Notes under the pieces: model-generated
Database searches by the model: none
What the model was told of the DNA's origin: nothing
Seen by the model: only the letters and a program-made list of their open reading frames with translations
Program-made: the position numbers and the translations under genes
Assembly: GCF_029504735.1 (NCBI RefSeq)
Contig: NZ_JAQFIP010000005.1
Location: 186,001-250,000 of the forward strand
Direction: 5' to 3'
DNA from: Ereboglobus sp. PH5-10
Lineage (GTDB): Bacteria > Verrucomicrobiota > Verrucomicrobiia > Opitutales > Opitutaceae
Length of the DNA: 64,000 nucleotides
Part shown: in pieces, positions 35,935 through 45,324 of the stretch
How the letters are laid out: every line of letters starts with the position of its first letter
How positions within the stretch are numbered: position 1 is the stretch's first letter

Positions 35935-37896
35935 TCACGCAACCTCGAAGCTGAAGACGTGCGCGTCGGTTTTCGCGTCCCAGGTGGAGATGATTTTCAG
36001 GCGGGCGGCGGTGCCGTTGACCGCGGGGAATTTCACGCGCCAGAAGCGCCGACGGTTGTCCTTTTCACGGGCGACTTCCACCCATTGGCCGTCCTTGAGG
36101 ATTTCGAGCGCGAACTCCCTGGCGAGCATCGCGGGCAGTTCCTTGTAATCGGTCGTCCCCTCCAGTTTTCGCATGCGTTTGCCGCGGAATGAAAGCTCGG
36201 TGTCGAACACGGCGCGGGCGGAGGAAATCCTCACGGGCGCGGGCCATTCGTAGCGGGCGGTCTCGCCTTGCTTGAGCCAGACGCCGGTCTCGATTTGCTT
36301 GTCCTGCCACTTGTATTTGGTGCCGCCGGTGCCGCTGCCGGCCCCGGTGCCCCACTCGCCTTTTTCAATGTTGCGGTCGTGCCCGGCGCGCAGCGCCTCG
36401 AATTGCGCCGTCGCTTGCAAGGTCAGCGGGGCGACTTTGCGGCGCAGGTGCGGAATCATCTGGTCGTCGTCGAGGAGGGTCGCCTGCAGTTCGGCGATGT
36501 GGTTTTTATAAATGTCGCGCGGCATGCAGCCGTGTTTTCGCGTCAGCGCCGCGGCGGTGCCGACGGCCTGGCCCATGACGGCGCAGGTGGCCATGACGCG
36601 TATCGTGCTCAGCGCGGCGTGCGTGCAGGAGACGTTTCTTCCCGCGAAAAACAGGTTGTCGATGTTTTTGGAATACAGGCTGCGGTAGGGAATGCCGAAG
36701 GGCACGGGCGGGTAGTCGAACTTGGACGGCTCGCCGTCGTGATGAATGCCGCCGGGATGATGGTCGTCGAGCACCCAGCCGCCGTGGGCGACGCTGTCGG
36801 GGAAGCGCCCGGCGTCCATGACGTGGCACTGGTTGAGGATGACATCGCCGACGAGGCGCGCGCTCTCGCGTTTGCCGGGAAGCGAGCCGACCCAGTCCAG
36901 CTCGTAATTTTTGCAGCGCCCGTCGGGGTGGTTTTTCATGTAGGCCCAGAGGCCGTAGACGACGCGCTTGAGTTCGAATTGGATTTCGTTGGCGTCGCCG
37001 ATGGTGTCGATCAATCCGCCGTATTCGATGAACCAAAAGTTATTGTCGTCGGCGCGCAGCTTGCGGTGCTTCGGGGCGTTTGCGTCGGTGTAATGATGCG
37101 CCCATGCCGGCGGGATGAAGGGGCGGTGCTCCTTGCATTCGCGCAACTGCATGAGGATGGAGTTGCCCATTGTGTGCGCGTCGGCCCGGGGCTGCGCAAA
37201 GCTCTCGTCGAATTCGTCCGTCGCCTCGCGCCCCGTGCGAAACTCCGCGCCGGAGAGCCGCAGGACGCTGTCGCCCGAGCAGTCCGCAAACACGCGCCCG
37301 CTCACGGTGTATTCGCAATACTCGTGAAGATTCCAGCCGGTGACGCTTTTGATAACATTGTTCCGCGTCTCGACCGAGTGGACGCTCGTGTTGAGCAGCA
37401 GTGTGATTTTTTCGGCGAGGACGGCGGAGAGCATGATGTCGTCCCAGAGCGTGTAGCGCATCAGCGGGTTTCGATAAATGTTCTCAAGCTGCAACTCCTC
37501 AAGGATTCCGGTTTCCTTGTTGTTGTGGCCGTGCGCGCCCATGATGCCCATGCGGATTTCGCTGGAGGCGTTGCCGCCGAGCATGGGGCGGTCCTGCATC
37601 AACACGACCGACGCGCCGTGCCGCGCCGCCGCGATGGCCGCGCACACGCCGGAGAGTCCGCCGCCGACGACGACAAGGTCGGCGGAGAGCTCGCGGCGTA
37701 TGATCACCGGGCTGTTCCCGTGCGTGCGCATGCCCTTGCGAGGACGGCGGGGCTTGGACGCGACGGGCGGGGGCGGTTTCAGGACGGCGGGAGCCGCGCC
37801 GAGGATTCCGGAGGGCATCGCGAGGAGGAGGCCGGTGGCGGACGCGCCTTTGAGAAAATCGCGGCGCGTGGTGCGTGTTTTTTTGGGGAGTGGCAT
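35935..37896 (-). CDS. Tat-exported FAD-dependent oxidoreductase with C-terminal carbohydrate-binding-like domain
   Basis: 653 aa. The twin-arginine motif TRRDFLKG (residues 10-17) is followed by a hydrophobic stretch, so it is exported folded with its cofactor. The FAD-binding Rossmann motif VVVGGGLSGVCAA is at about 75-87, and a second FAD contact (FFAGRNVSCTHAA) lies near residue 420. The last 150 residues form a beta-rich region resembling discoidin/F5-8-type domains. The family (FAD_oxidored type) is common in Verrucomicrobiota and Planctomycetota next to polymer-degradation genes; its substrates are mostly unknown. Its first 17 residues are identical to those of the other FAD enzyme at 38799-40232. 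Confidence 0.85.
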   Translation of the reverse strand: MPLPKKTRTTRRDFLKGASATGLLLAMPSGILGAAPAVLKPPPPVASKPRRPRKGMRTHGNSPVIIRRELSADLVVVGGGLSGVCAAIAAARHGASVVLMQDRPMLGGNASSEIRMGIMGAHGHNNKETGILEELQLENIYRNPLMRYTLWDDIMLSAVLAEKITLLLNTSVHSVETRNNVIKSVTGWNLHEYCEYTVSGRVFADCSGDSVLRLSGAEFRTGREATDEFDESFAQPRADAHTMGNSILMQLRECKEHRPFIPPAWAHHYTDANAPKHRKLRADDNNFWFIEYGGLIDTIGDANEIQFELKRVVYGLWAYMKNHPDGRCKNYELDWVGSLPGKRESARLVGDVILNQCHVMDAGRFPDSVAHGGWVLDDHHPGGIHHDGEPSKFDYPPVPFGIPYRSLYSKNIDNLFFAGRNVSCTHAALSTIRVMATCAVMGQAVGTAAALTRKHGCMPRDIYKNHIAELQATLLDDDQMIPHLRRKVAPLTLQATAQFEALRAGHDRNIEKGEWGTGAGSGTGGTKYKWQDKQIETGVWLKQGETARYEWPAPVRISSARAVFDTELSFRGKRMRKLEGTTDYKELPAMLAREFALEILKDGQWVEVAREKDNRRRFWRVKFPAVNGTAARLKIISTWDAKTDAHVFSFEVA

Positions 37897-37938
37897 GGTA
37901 GGGAGGTGTTGGAGATCGGCTAAGTTTTTTTCTGAAAT

Positions 37939-38802
37939 TTATTCCATAACGATGCGGTAAACGCCGCCTTTTTTCGCGGTGAGAATGTTGAGGCGTCCGC
38001 CAATGCGCAGCACCTGAAGGCCCTCGGACTCGCCAAAAGTGTCAAACACTACCACTTCCTCGACCATGGATTGCGCGAGGTTCAGCTTGCGAAATTTCGA
38101 GCACGGACGCGCGCCGTTGTTGGTTGTGACGTAGAGATGTTTGCCGTCGAGCGCACAACCCTGAACGTAATACTGATCGAGCGGAAAATACCATTCCTGC
38201 AGGACTTTTTTTGCGGCGCGGTCGTATTTGCGAACGAGGAAGCGTTTGCGCGTGGTCTTGTCGATTGCCTCCACTTGGCAGCAATAAAGAACGGTGTCGG
38301 ACTCGAAGGCCACCGAGGCCGTGCGCCAGCCGGGTTTGTTGATGATGAGCGTTTCGACGACGGACATCGTCGCGATGTCCACTCGCTTGATGCTTGGCGG
38401 CTCGTCGGTGTCACCCGTGTCGCAAATCCAGAGTTGGTCGTTGTGAAAACAGGCGTCATTGGGATGAAAGAGCCTGCCGTTTTTGATTTTGTATTCGCGC
38501 TTAAACGCCCCGCCGGCGAATTCCTGAACGATTGAGCCGTGATGAAAAACGTAATACTTTTCCCCGTAAAAACCGACGCTTTGCACGTTGTTTTTTCCGA
38601 TGGCGGGCTCCGGTATGTCCAGAACCTTATACATGGGGCGCGGCGCCTTTTCGGAACGTCCGGTCATAAACACGCCCCCGTCCGCGATAGCGGCGCCCTG
38701 CCCTTTCAAAAAGACGGCGGGCATTGCGAACAACAGGCTCGCCGCGACTCCTTTTTTCAGAAAAGCACGGCGCGTGGTTGGGTTGATTGCGCTCGTTTTC
38801 AT
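37939..38802 (-). CDS. Tat-exported propeller-like protein of unknown function, copy 3
   Basis: 287 aa with a twin-arginine signal (TRRAFLKKG) and a propeller-like mature part: YGEKYYVFHHGSIVQEF, FHNDQLWICDTGDTDEP, ALDGKHLYVTTNNGARP, GRLNILTAKKGGVYRIV. It is distantly similar to the Sec-exported copies at 25067 and 26038. The ATG at 38802 overlaps the TGA of the upstream FAD oxidoreductase by 4 nt (ATGA), so the two are translationally coupled and may act together in the periplasm. No catalytic motif recognised. Confidence 0.75.
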   Translation of the reverse strand: MKTSAINPTTRRAFLKKGVAASLLFAMPAVFLKGQGAAIADGGVFMTGRSEKAPRPMYKVLDIPEPAIGKNNVQSVGFYGEKYYVFHHGSIVQEFAGGAFKREYKIKNGRLFHPNDACFHNDQLWICDTGDTDEPPSIKRVDIATMSVVETLIINKPGWRTASVAFESDTVLYCCQVEAIDKTTRKRFLVRKYDRAAKKVLQEWYFPLDQYYVQGCALDGKHLYVTTNNGARPCSKFRKLNLAQSMVEEVVVFDTFGESEGLQVLRIGGRLNILTAKKGGVYRIVME

Positions 38803-40232
38803 GAGGAGAGTGAAACGCCCTGAGCCTTGAGCGCGGCGCGGACTTTTGCGCTGGAAAGCTCGTCGGGGCGCGCGTTGCCCTTGACGCACAGCGAGGCGGC
38901 GGTGCCGGCGGCCTGCCCGATGGCCATGCAAATGCCCATCACGCGATAGGAGGCGTGCGCGCGGTGCGTGCCGGAAATGCATCGTCCGGCAATGAGCAGG
39001 TTGCCGACTTTCGGCGGGATGAGGCAGCGCAGCGGAATGTCGTAGGGCTTCGCGATTTTGGAGCGTCCCTCGGCCTGGCCGCCGCCGGATGGGTTGTGAA
39101 TGTCGATCAGGAACCAGGCGTTGTGGACAACGGCGTCGTCGAATTTCGAGCCGACCTCGACATCGTTGTCGCTCAGGATGTATTGCCCCGTGACGCGACG
39201 CGTTTCACGAACGCCGAGGGCCGAGCCGGATGTTTTTAGGATGCAGTTTTCATAGCCGGGAATGTATTTTTTCAGAAAGCGCACGCACTGGTCGATTTGG
39301 TTTCGCAGATCGTGCATCGCCGTGAAAATGTCGACGGGCTTGAGCGAGTTGATGTAGTTTTTCTGCGTGGCGTTGACGTGGCGCTCGCCCTTGCGGGCGG
39401 TGCGGTGGAGCCGCACGATGGCGACGTTTTCGGGAAGCTCGCCGCGGGCATTGGCCTCCTTGCAAAACTCCGAATAGCGCTGCCCGCTTGGCAGTTTCAC
39501 CGGGTCGCTGCCGCCCCAGGCGGTGATGGCGCGGCTTTCGTCCACGTTGGAGAGCGTGAACTCGAGCGTCACGGGCTGCACGCGCCCGTCGCTGTCGCGC
39601 CCCATTCCGTAATCGGCACCCGCGAGCATGGCGACTTGCCCGTCGCCCGTGGCATCAATGATGATTTTTCCCGAGACTGTCTTGATGCCCTCCGGCGTTC
39701 CGACAAGGAGCCGGTTGATGGTGTCGCCTCCGCTGTCGCGAACAACGTCCACGACGAGCGATTGCATCCAGCATTCGACGTTGTTTTCGGCGACGAAGTT
39801 GAACATCAGCGTCTTCGCCTTTTCCACGTCGATGTAGACTTCGCGCCCGTTGCGCGTGGTCTCGATCTCGGTCTCGTTTTCGGCGGTGAGGCGGCTGACG
39901 ATTTCGTCGTAGATTGTGCCCTTGCTGACGGTGCCGAGGATGGGATTGACGTGGCCCGCGGTAAGCATCCCCCCGAGCAATCCGCTGCGCTCGAGGATGA
40001 GCGTTTTCGCGCCCTGACGCGCGGCGGTCACGGCGGCGCAAACCCCGGCGACGCCGCCACCGACAACCACAACGTCGGCGTCGGGCTGCATGGGGATGTC
40101 CGTTTCGAGTTTTGTTTTTCCTGAGGAGCCGCCGCGCAAGGCGGCCACCGGCAGCATGAACAAGCCGGTGGCGGCGGCAGTGCCCTTCAGAAAATCGCGG
40201 CGCGTGGTGCGTGTTTTTTTGGGGAGTGGCAT
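38799..40232 (-). CDS. Tat-exported FAD-dependent oxidoreductase
   Basis: 477 aa with the twin-arginine motif TRRDFLKG, the FAD motif VVVVGGGVAGVCAAVTAARQGA, a KIIIDATGDGQVAMLAG box and a C-terminal LLIAGRCISGTHRAHASYRVMG FAD contact. It belongs to the same FAD_oxidored family as 35935-37896 but lacks the C-terminal domain. The 5' ends of the two genes are almost identical in DNA (about 50 bp), pointing to local gene conversion or copying of the export signal. It is coupled to the downstream propeller-like gene by a 4-nt overlap. Confidence 0.85.
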   Translation of the reverse strand: MPLPKKTRTTRRDFLKGTAAATGLFMLPVAALRGGSSGKTKLETDIPMQPDADVVVVGGGVAGVCAAVTAARQGAKTLILERSGLLGGMLTAGHVNPILGTVSKGTIYDEIVSRLTAENETEIETTRNGREVYIDVEKAKTLMFNFVAENNVECWMQSLVVDVVRDSGGDTINRLLVGTPEGIKTVSGKIIIDATGDGQVAMLAGADYGMGRDSDGRVQPVTLEFTLSNVDESRAITAWGGSDPVKLPSGQRYSEFCKEANARGELPENVAIVRLHRTARKGERHVNATQKNYINSLKPVDIFTAMHDLRNQIDQCVRFLKKYIPGYENCILKTSGSALGVRETRRVTGQYILSDNDVEVGSKFDDAVVHNAWFLIDIHNPSGGGQAEGRSKIAKPYDIPLRCLIPPKVGNLLIAGRCISGTHRAHASYRVMGICMAIGQAAGTAASLCVKGNARPDELSSAKVRAALKAQGVSLSS

Positions 40233-40270
40233 GGCGGGGATGCGGGTGAGTCGGTGCAGGTGCGCGAATG

Positions 40271-41818
40271 TTAGCGCGGATATTTTCCGGCGCGGGAGAG
40301 GTCGGTGGTCATTTCACGCACGACGTAGGTGACGCCAAAGCGGTCGGTCGCGCGGATTTCGACGCGGGCGCTGGGATTGTTTTTCGTGTGCACGTAGAGG
40401 TGCTGGTTCGCTTTTGTGGCGTAGTTACTGCTTTTCGCACCGAGCTCGCCTACGTGGTAACCGGCGGCGTAAGCGTCAACCATGCGGGGAAGTTTCCGCA
40501 GCGGACCAACCGCGACGCCGTTTTCGTAGGCGATGATTTTCCAGTCGGGGTCGGCGTTCCATACATCGACGACGACATCGTTCGGCCCTTGCTTATAGGA
40601 ATATTCGCCGCCAAAGGTAACATCGCCTGGATACATCCGCATCTGGTAACCGCGTCCGTAACCGGTGGCCTTGAAATACCAGTCCGCGACCTTGTTTCCG
40701 TTGAAGGTATAGACGCCGTAGCCGTTTGGCGCGCCGTCCTTGTTGAGTGTCGAGCGCCACCATGCGCCGCAGGCGGTGCCGTGGATGTGCTCGTAGGCTT
40801 CGATGGGGTTTTTGACGATGTAGTTTCGGTGGTCGTGCGTGTGACCCGCCATGAGGTGAACTTCGGCGTAACCCTCAAAAAGCTTCATCAACTTCGCGCG
40901 ATTCTTGGCCTCGCTCTCGTAAAGCGGGGCGTGGTAGGCGAGGACGATGATTTTGTCCTTCGGCACAAAGCTCAGGCTCTGGCGCAACCACTCAACCTGC
41001 TCGTCGGTGAATCCACTTTTGTAATCTTCCCTGCCGTTGTAGAGGATGTTGTCCATGCCGATGATGTGAACGCCGCCGCGGTTGAATGAAAAATTGACCG
41101 GGCCGAAAACATCCTCGAAAGGCGCCGCGGATTTGTAATCGTCGGTGATGGCCTGCTCGTGGTCGTGGTTTCCGATGACGGCGAAATAAGGTATTTCGGT
41201 GAGGCCGGTGTAATCGCGCATGGTGCGATGGTATTGAGGGGCGTCGCTGCAAATGTCACCGAGCAGAATCGCGTAGCAGGGCAGCTTGGAGGTTTTGCCG
41301 AATGTGTAGAGATCGACGACGGTCTCGTTCCGGTAGCGCACGATATTCGTGTCGTTCGAGGTCTGCGGGTCGCCGACGCAGATGAGCGTGAACAGCTTCT
41401 CGGGCGCGGGGAGTTTCCTGAGGTCGAAGTTAAAGCGTTTCTGTTTTCCGCGCCTGTCGAACTTCGCGTAAAACACCGCCGAGGAGCCCTTGCCTTTTTT
41501 GACGGAGGTGGCCTGCGTGTTGATCGCGTATTCCGAGGGCGTGGAGTAATACACCATGCGCGCCTTCGGGTTGCGCTTCATCTGGTAAACGCCCTTCGCG
41601 TCGGTGGCGACGCATTGGAAGCCGTCGCTCACGACAACACCGGCGACGGGCGCGCCGGTTTCGTCGAGGATGCTGCCGTAGAGGTCGATGCCGGCGGCGG
41701 GCTTGATGTCGGGATGCGTGACTTTCGCGAAGGCCGTGCCAACGGCCAGAACGAGAAATGCGGCGACGATGCGAGCAAGGAAACGCGCGCGCGGAAATGT
41801 CGGATGATGTGTGTGCAT
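40271..41818 (-). CDS. Secreted calcineurin-type metallophosphoesterase, paralogue 1
   Basis: 515 aa. A signal peptide (ARIVAAFLVLAVGTAFA) is followed by an N-terminal Ig-like domain (DLYGSILDETGAPVAGVVVSDG) and the two-metal phosphoesterase core: VGDPQ, LLGDICSDA, VIGNHDHE, LAYHAPL and AGHTHDH. A C-terminal beta domain follows. This three-domain layout (MetallophosN, core, MetallophosC) is a known periplasmic type. The first motif is D-x-Q instead of the canonical D-x-H. It probably cleaves phosphomono- or diesters in the periplasm; the substrate is open. First of three paralogues counted from the left. Confidence 0.85.
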   Translation of the reverse strand: MHTHHPTFPRARFLARIVAAFLVLAVGTAFAKVTHPDIKPAAGIDLYGSILDETGAPVAGVVVSDGFQCVATDAKGVYQMKRNPKARMVYYSTPSEYAINTQATSVKKGKGSSAVFYAKFDRRGKQKRFNFDLRKLPAPEKLFTLICVGDPQTSNDTNIVRYRNETVVDLYTFGKTSKLPCYAILLGDICSDAPQYHRTMRDYTGLTEIPYFAVIGNHDHEQAITDDYKSAAPFEDVFGPVNFSFNRGGVHIIGMDNILYNGREDYKSGFTDEQVEWLRQSLSFVPKDKIIVLAYHAPLYESEAKNRAKLMKLFEGYAEVHLMAGHTHDHRNYIVKNPIEAYEHIHGTACGAWWRSTLNKDGAPNGYGVYTFNGNKVADWYFKATGYGRGYQMRMYPGDVTFGGEYSYKQGPNDVVVDVWNADPDWKIIAYENGVAVGPLRKLPRMVDAYAAGYHVGELGAKSSNYATKANQHLYVHTKNNPSARVEIRATDRFGVTYVVREMTTDLSRAGKYPR

Positions 41819-41867
41819 GTCGTGTTTTGGGTTGAGGCTCGATTAAATAGGGGAAGCGGCGCGCGCG

Positions 41868-43415
41868 TCAACGCGGCGGCGCGGCGTCGGAGAGGTCGGT
41901 GGTGTATTTGTCCAGCGTGTAGGTTTTCCCGAAACGATCGGTCGCGCGGATTTCGACGCGGGCGTCGGGATCCTTTTTGGTGTGCAGGTAGAGGTGCTGG
42001 TTCGTGCCGGGGGGAATGTGCCCATAGCCCGGCCTTTGGTTGTTGAGCACGCCCGCGTGATAGCCGGCGGCGTAGGCGTCAACCATGCGGGGGAGTTTTT
42101 TCAGCGCGCCGGCTTTGACGCCGTTTTCGTAGGCGACGAGTTTCCACTTGCGGTCGGCGTTCCAGACATCGACGACGACGTCGTTCGCGGTTTTGCCGTA
42201 GGAGAACATGCCGCCGGGGCCGCCAAAGCTCGCGTCGCCGCGATACATCCGCATCTGGTAATCGCGCCCGCGTCCGTTGGCCTTGTAGAACCAGTCGGCG
42301 ACTTTGTTTCCGTTGAAGGTGAAGACGCCGTAGCCGTTGGGCGTGCCGTCGGTGTTGAGCACCGAGCGCCACCACGCGCCGCACGCGGTGCCGGTGACGT
42401 GCTCGTAGGCGGAGATTGGTTTTTTAATGATGGTGTTTCTGTGGTTGTGCGAATGGCCGGCCATGAGGTGGACCTCGGCGTAACCCTCGAAGAGTTTCAT
42501 GAGGTTCTCGCGGTTTTGCGCGTTGCCGTGTCCGAGCGGGGCGTGATAGGCGAGGACAATGATTTTGTCCTTCGGCACAAAGCTCAGGTTCTGGCGCAGC
42601 CATTCGACCTGCTCGTCGGTGAAGCCGCTTTTGTAGTTTTTGCTGCCGTTGTAGAGAATGTTGTCCATGCCGATGATGTGGACGCCGCCGCGGTTGAGGG
42701 AAAAGTTGAGCGGGCCGAAAACCGACTCGAAGGGCGCGCCGGCATTGTGGTCGTCGTTCTTGATTGACGCGTCGTGATCGTGATTTCCGATGACGGCGAA
42801 AAACGGGATGCCGGCCCCGGCGGTGGCGTCGCGCATGGGGAGGTGCAGGTCCATGGCGTCGCCGCAAACATCGCCGAGGAGGATGGCGTAGCAGGGCGAA
42901 CTGGAGGCGCGGGCGAACGCGCGGAGGTCGTCGATGGTTTCCTTTTTGTAGCGCACGATCTGCTCGTCCCGTTTCGTTTGCGGATCGCCGATGCAGACAA
43001 GCGTGAACTCCCCCTCGGGCGCGGGAAGGCGCGCGAGGTCGAAGTTGTGGCGTTGTTGCCCGTCGCGCTTGTCGAGCTTCGCGTAAAACGCGGCCGGGCC
43101 GCCTTTGTCGCCGGGCTTGGCGAGCGTGTTGACAACGTAATCGGCCGGCGTGGAGTAATACACCATGCGCGCCCCCGGATTGCGTTTCATTTGATAAACG
43201 CCCTTCGCGTCCGTGGCGACGCACTGGTAGCCGTCGCTCACGACAACGCCCACGACGGGCGCGCCGGTTTCGTCGAGGATGCTGCCGTAAAGGTCGATGC
43301 CCGCGGCGGGCTTGATGTCGGGGTGCGCGACCTTCGCGAAGGCCGTGCCAGCGACCAGAATGAGAAAGGCGGCGGCGATGCGCGTGAATGTGTGCATTGT
43401 GCGTTGCATGGTCAT
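41868..43415 (-). CDS. Secreted calcineurin-type metallophosphoesterase, paralogue 2
   Basis: 515 aa from the ATG at 43415 (MTMQRTMHTFTR), with alternatives at 43409 and 43397; all lead into the same signal peptide. Domain order and metal motifs match the neighbours: GDPQTKRDEQ, LLGDVCGDA, VIGNHDHD, LAYHAPLG, AGHSHNHRN. GHSH replaces the GHTH of paralogues 1 and 3, a conservative change. The stop is 49 nt from paralogue 1 and its start is 14 nt from paralogue 3, so the three form one transcription unit. Confidence 0.84.
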   Translation of the reverse strand: MTMQRTMHTFTRIAAAFLILVAGTAFAKVAHPDIKPAAGIDLYGSILDETGAPVVGVVVSDGYQCVATDAKGVYQMKRNPGARMVYYSTPADYVVNTLAKPGDKGGPAAFYAKLDKRDGQQRHNFDLARLPAPEGEFTLVCIGDPQTKRDEQIVRYKKETIDDLRAFARASSSPCYAILLGDVCGDAMDLHLPMRDATAGAGIPFFAVIGNHDHDASIKNDDHNAGAPFESVFGPLNFSLNRGGVHIIGMDNILYNGSKNYKSGFTDEQVEWLRQNLSFVPKDKIIVLAYHAPLGHGNAQNRENLMKLFEGYAEVHLMAGHSHNHRNTIIKKPISAYEHVTGTACGAWWRSVLNTDGTPNGYGVFTFNGNKVADWFYKANGRGRDYQMRMYRGDASFGGPGGMFSYGKTANDVVVDVWNADRKWKLVAYENGVKAGALKKLPRMVDAYAAGYHAGVLNNQRPGYGHIPPGTNQHLYLHTKKDPDARVEIRATDRFGKTYTLDKYTTDLSDAAPPR

Positions 43416-43429
43416 CGGGAGGGTGCGCC

Positions 43430-44986
43430 TCAGCGCGCCGCGGGCGGCGCGGCGTCGGCGACGTCGGTGGTGAGTTCGCTCTCGGCGTAGGTTTTTCCGA
43501 AGCGGTCCGTCGCGCGGATTTCGACGCGGGCGTTTGGATCCTTTTTGGTGTGGAGATAGAGGTGCCGGTTCGTGCCCTTGCCGTCGCCGCCGGCGCCATA
43601 GCTTTTGAGCGAGCGCTGGACCACGCCCACATGGTAGCCGGCCGAGTAGGCGTCGATCATGCGCGGGAGTTTTTTCAACGGACCGACCTCGACGCCGTTT
43701 TCGTAGGCGACGATTTTCCACGCGGGATCGGCGTTCCAGACATCGACGACGATGTCGTTCGCGGTTTTGCCGTAGGAGAATTTGCCGCCGGGGCCGCCGT
43801 ATTTCATGTCGCCGGGATAGAGCCGCATCTGGAAGCCGACCGGGTGGCCGACGGCCTTGAAATACCAGTCGGAGACCTTGTTTCCGTTAAAGGTGAAGAC
43901 ACCGAAGCCGTTCGGGGCGCCGTCGGCGTTGAGCGTGGAGCGCCACCACGCGCCGCAGGCGGTGGCGAGGATGTGCTCGTAGGCCTTGATCGGTTTTTTG
44001 ATGATGTAGTTTTCGTGATAGTGGGTGTGGCCGGCCATGATGTGGACCTCCGCGTAACCCTCGAAGAGCTTCATCAACTTCTCGCGGTTCTGGGAGCCGC
44101 TTTCGCGCAACGGGGCGTGGTAGGCGAGGACGATGATTTTGTCCTTCGGCACAAAGCTCAGGCTCTGGCGCAACCACTCGATCTGCTCGTCGGTGATGCC
44201 GCTCTTGTAGTTGAGCCTCCCGTTGTAGATGATGTCGTCCATGCCGATGATGTGCACGCCGCCGCGGTTGAAGGAAAAATTGAGCGGGCCGAAAACCGCC
44301 TCAAAACCCGCGCCGGCCTCGTGGTCGTTGGTGAAGGCTTCGTCGTGGTCGTGGTTGCCGATGACGGCGAAGTAGGGAATCCCGGCGCGGTCGCTGATTT
44401 CGCGCATGGGCTGGAGGTAGTGCATGGTGTCGAAACCGATGTCGCCGAGAAGAATCGCGTAGCAGGGCAGGCGCGAGGCCTTGGCAAACTCGCGGAGATC
44501 GGCGACGGTCTCGTCCTTGTAACGCCCGAGGTCGGAGAAGTAGCGCACCTGCGGATCGCCGACGCCGATGAGCGTGAACTCCGTCTCGGGCGCGGGCAGT
44601 CGCGCGAGGTCGAAGTTGTAGCGCTGGGCCTTGCCGAGTTTTGCGTAAAACTGCCCCAGGCCGCCCTTGCCGGGCTTGCCGGTGGTGTTGATGACGTATT
44701 CCGCCGGCGTGGAGTAATACACCATGCGCGCCTTCGGGTTGCGCTTCATCTGGTAAACGCCCCGGGCGTCCGTGGCGACGCACTGGAAGCCGTCACTCAC
44801 AACAACACCCGCGACGGGCGCGCCGACGTCGTCGAGAATCGTGCCGTAAAGGTCGATGCCCGCTGCGGGCGTGATGTCGGGATGCGTGACTTTCGCGAAC
44901 GCCGTGCCAACGGCCAGGACAAGAAATGCGGCGGCGATGCGCGCAAGAAAACGCGCGTGTGAAATTTTCGGGTGAGGATTATTCAT
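43430..44986 (-). CDS. Secreted calcineurin-type metallophosphoesterase, paralogue 3
   Basis: 518 aa with signal peptide ARIAAAFLVLAVGTAFA, the Ig-like N-terminal domain, and core motifs VGDPQVRY, LLGDIGFD, VIGNHDHDE, LAYHAPLR and AGHTHYHEN. The C-terminal domain ends in VEIRATDRFGKTYAESELTTDV as in its paralogues. Differences cluster in the loops that surround the metal site, which would suit related but distinct substrates. It is the first of the three to be transcribed, directly after repeat D copy 4. Confidence 0.85.
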   Translation of the reverse strand: MNNPHPKISHARFLARIAAAFLVLAVGTAFAKVTHPDITPAAGIDLYGTILDDVGAPVAGVVVSDGFQCVATDARGVYQMKRNPKARMVYYSTPAEYVINTTGKPGKGGLGQFYAKLGKAQRYNFDLARLPAPETEFTLIGVGDPQVRYFSDLGRYKDETVADLREFAKASRLPCYAILLGDIGFDTMHYLQPMREISDRAGIPYFAVIGNHDHDEAFTNDHEAGAGFEAVFGPLNFSFNRGGVHIIGMDDIIYNGRLNYKSGITDEQIEWLRQSLSFVPKDKIIVLAYHAPLRESGSQNREKLMKLFEGYAEVHIMAGHTHYHENYIIKKPIKAYEHILATACGAWWRSTLNADGAPNGFGVFTFNGNKVSDWYFKAVGHPVGFQMRLYPGDMKYGGPGGKFSYGKTANDIVVDVWNADPAWKIVAYENGVEVGPLKKLPRMIDAYSAGYHVGVVQRSLKSYGAGGDGKGTNRHLYLHTKKDPNARVEIRATDRFGKTYAESELTTDVADAAPPAAR

Positions 44987-45013
44987 ATTGGGTTTTATTT
45001 GTTAATTTTTTCG

Positions 45014-45316
45014 AAATAAAAGGGACATTAATGAAGCCCAACGGGCTTCCGTCTCCTTGCCCAGGCTTGCGAGCATTGCGAGCTACCCTGGGTATAATGA
45101 ATACAATAAACAACCCCAACGGGGTTGCGGCCTGCATGCGTTGCGTGCGTTTTCAGAGGGCGCAACCCCTTCAGGGTTGTGTTTTCTTTTTCATGGCACC
45201 CAGGGTAGGCGCTCGCAACTCGCGCCAACCCCGGGCTAGGAGCCCCATCCCCGTTGGGGATGCACAAACGGCTATTTCGTGTTTTCATGCCGGTATTGTT
45301 TTGCGCTCCTTAATAA
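45014..45316 (+). repeat. Multi-hairpin 300-bp repeat D, copy 4
   Basis: The fourth copy, between the glycerol-3-phosphate dehydrogenase gene and the first phosphoesterase to be transcribed. Same orientation and palindrome order as the other three, 12 kb from the nearest copy. Confidence 0.9.
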
Positions 45317-45324
45317 AAGCTCTC

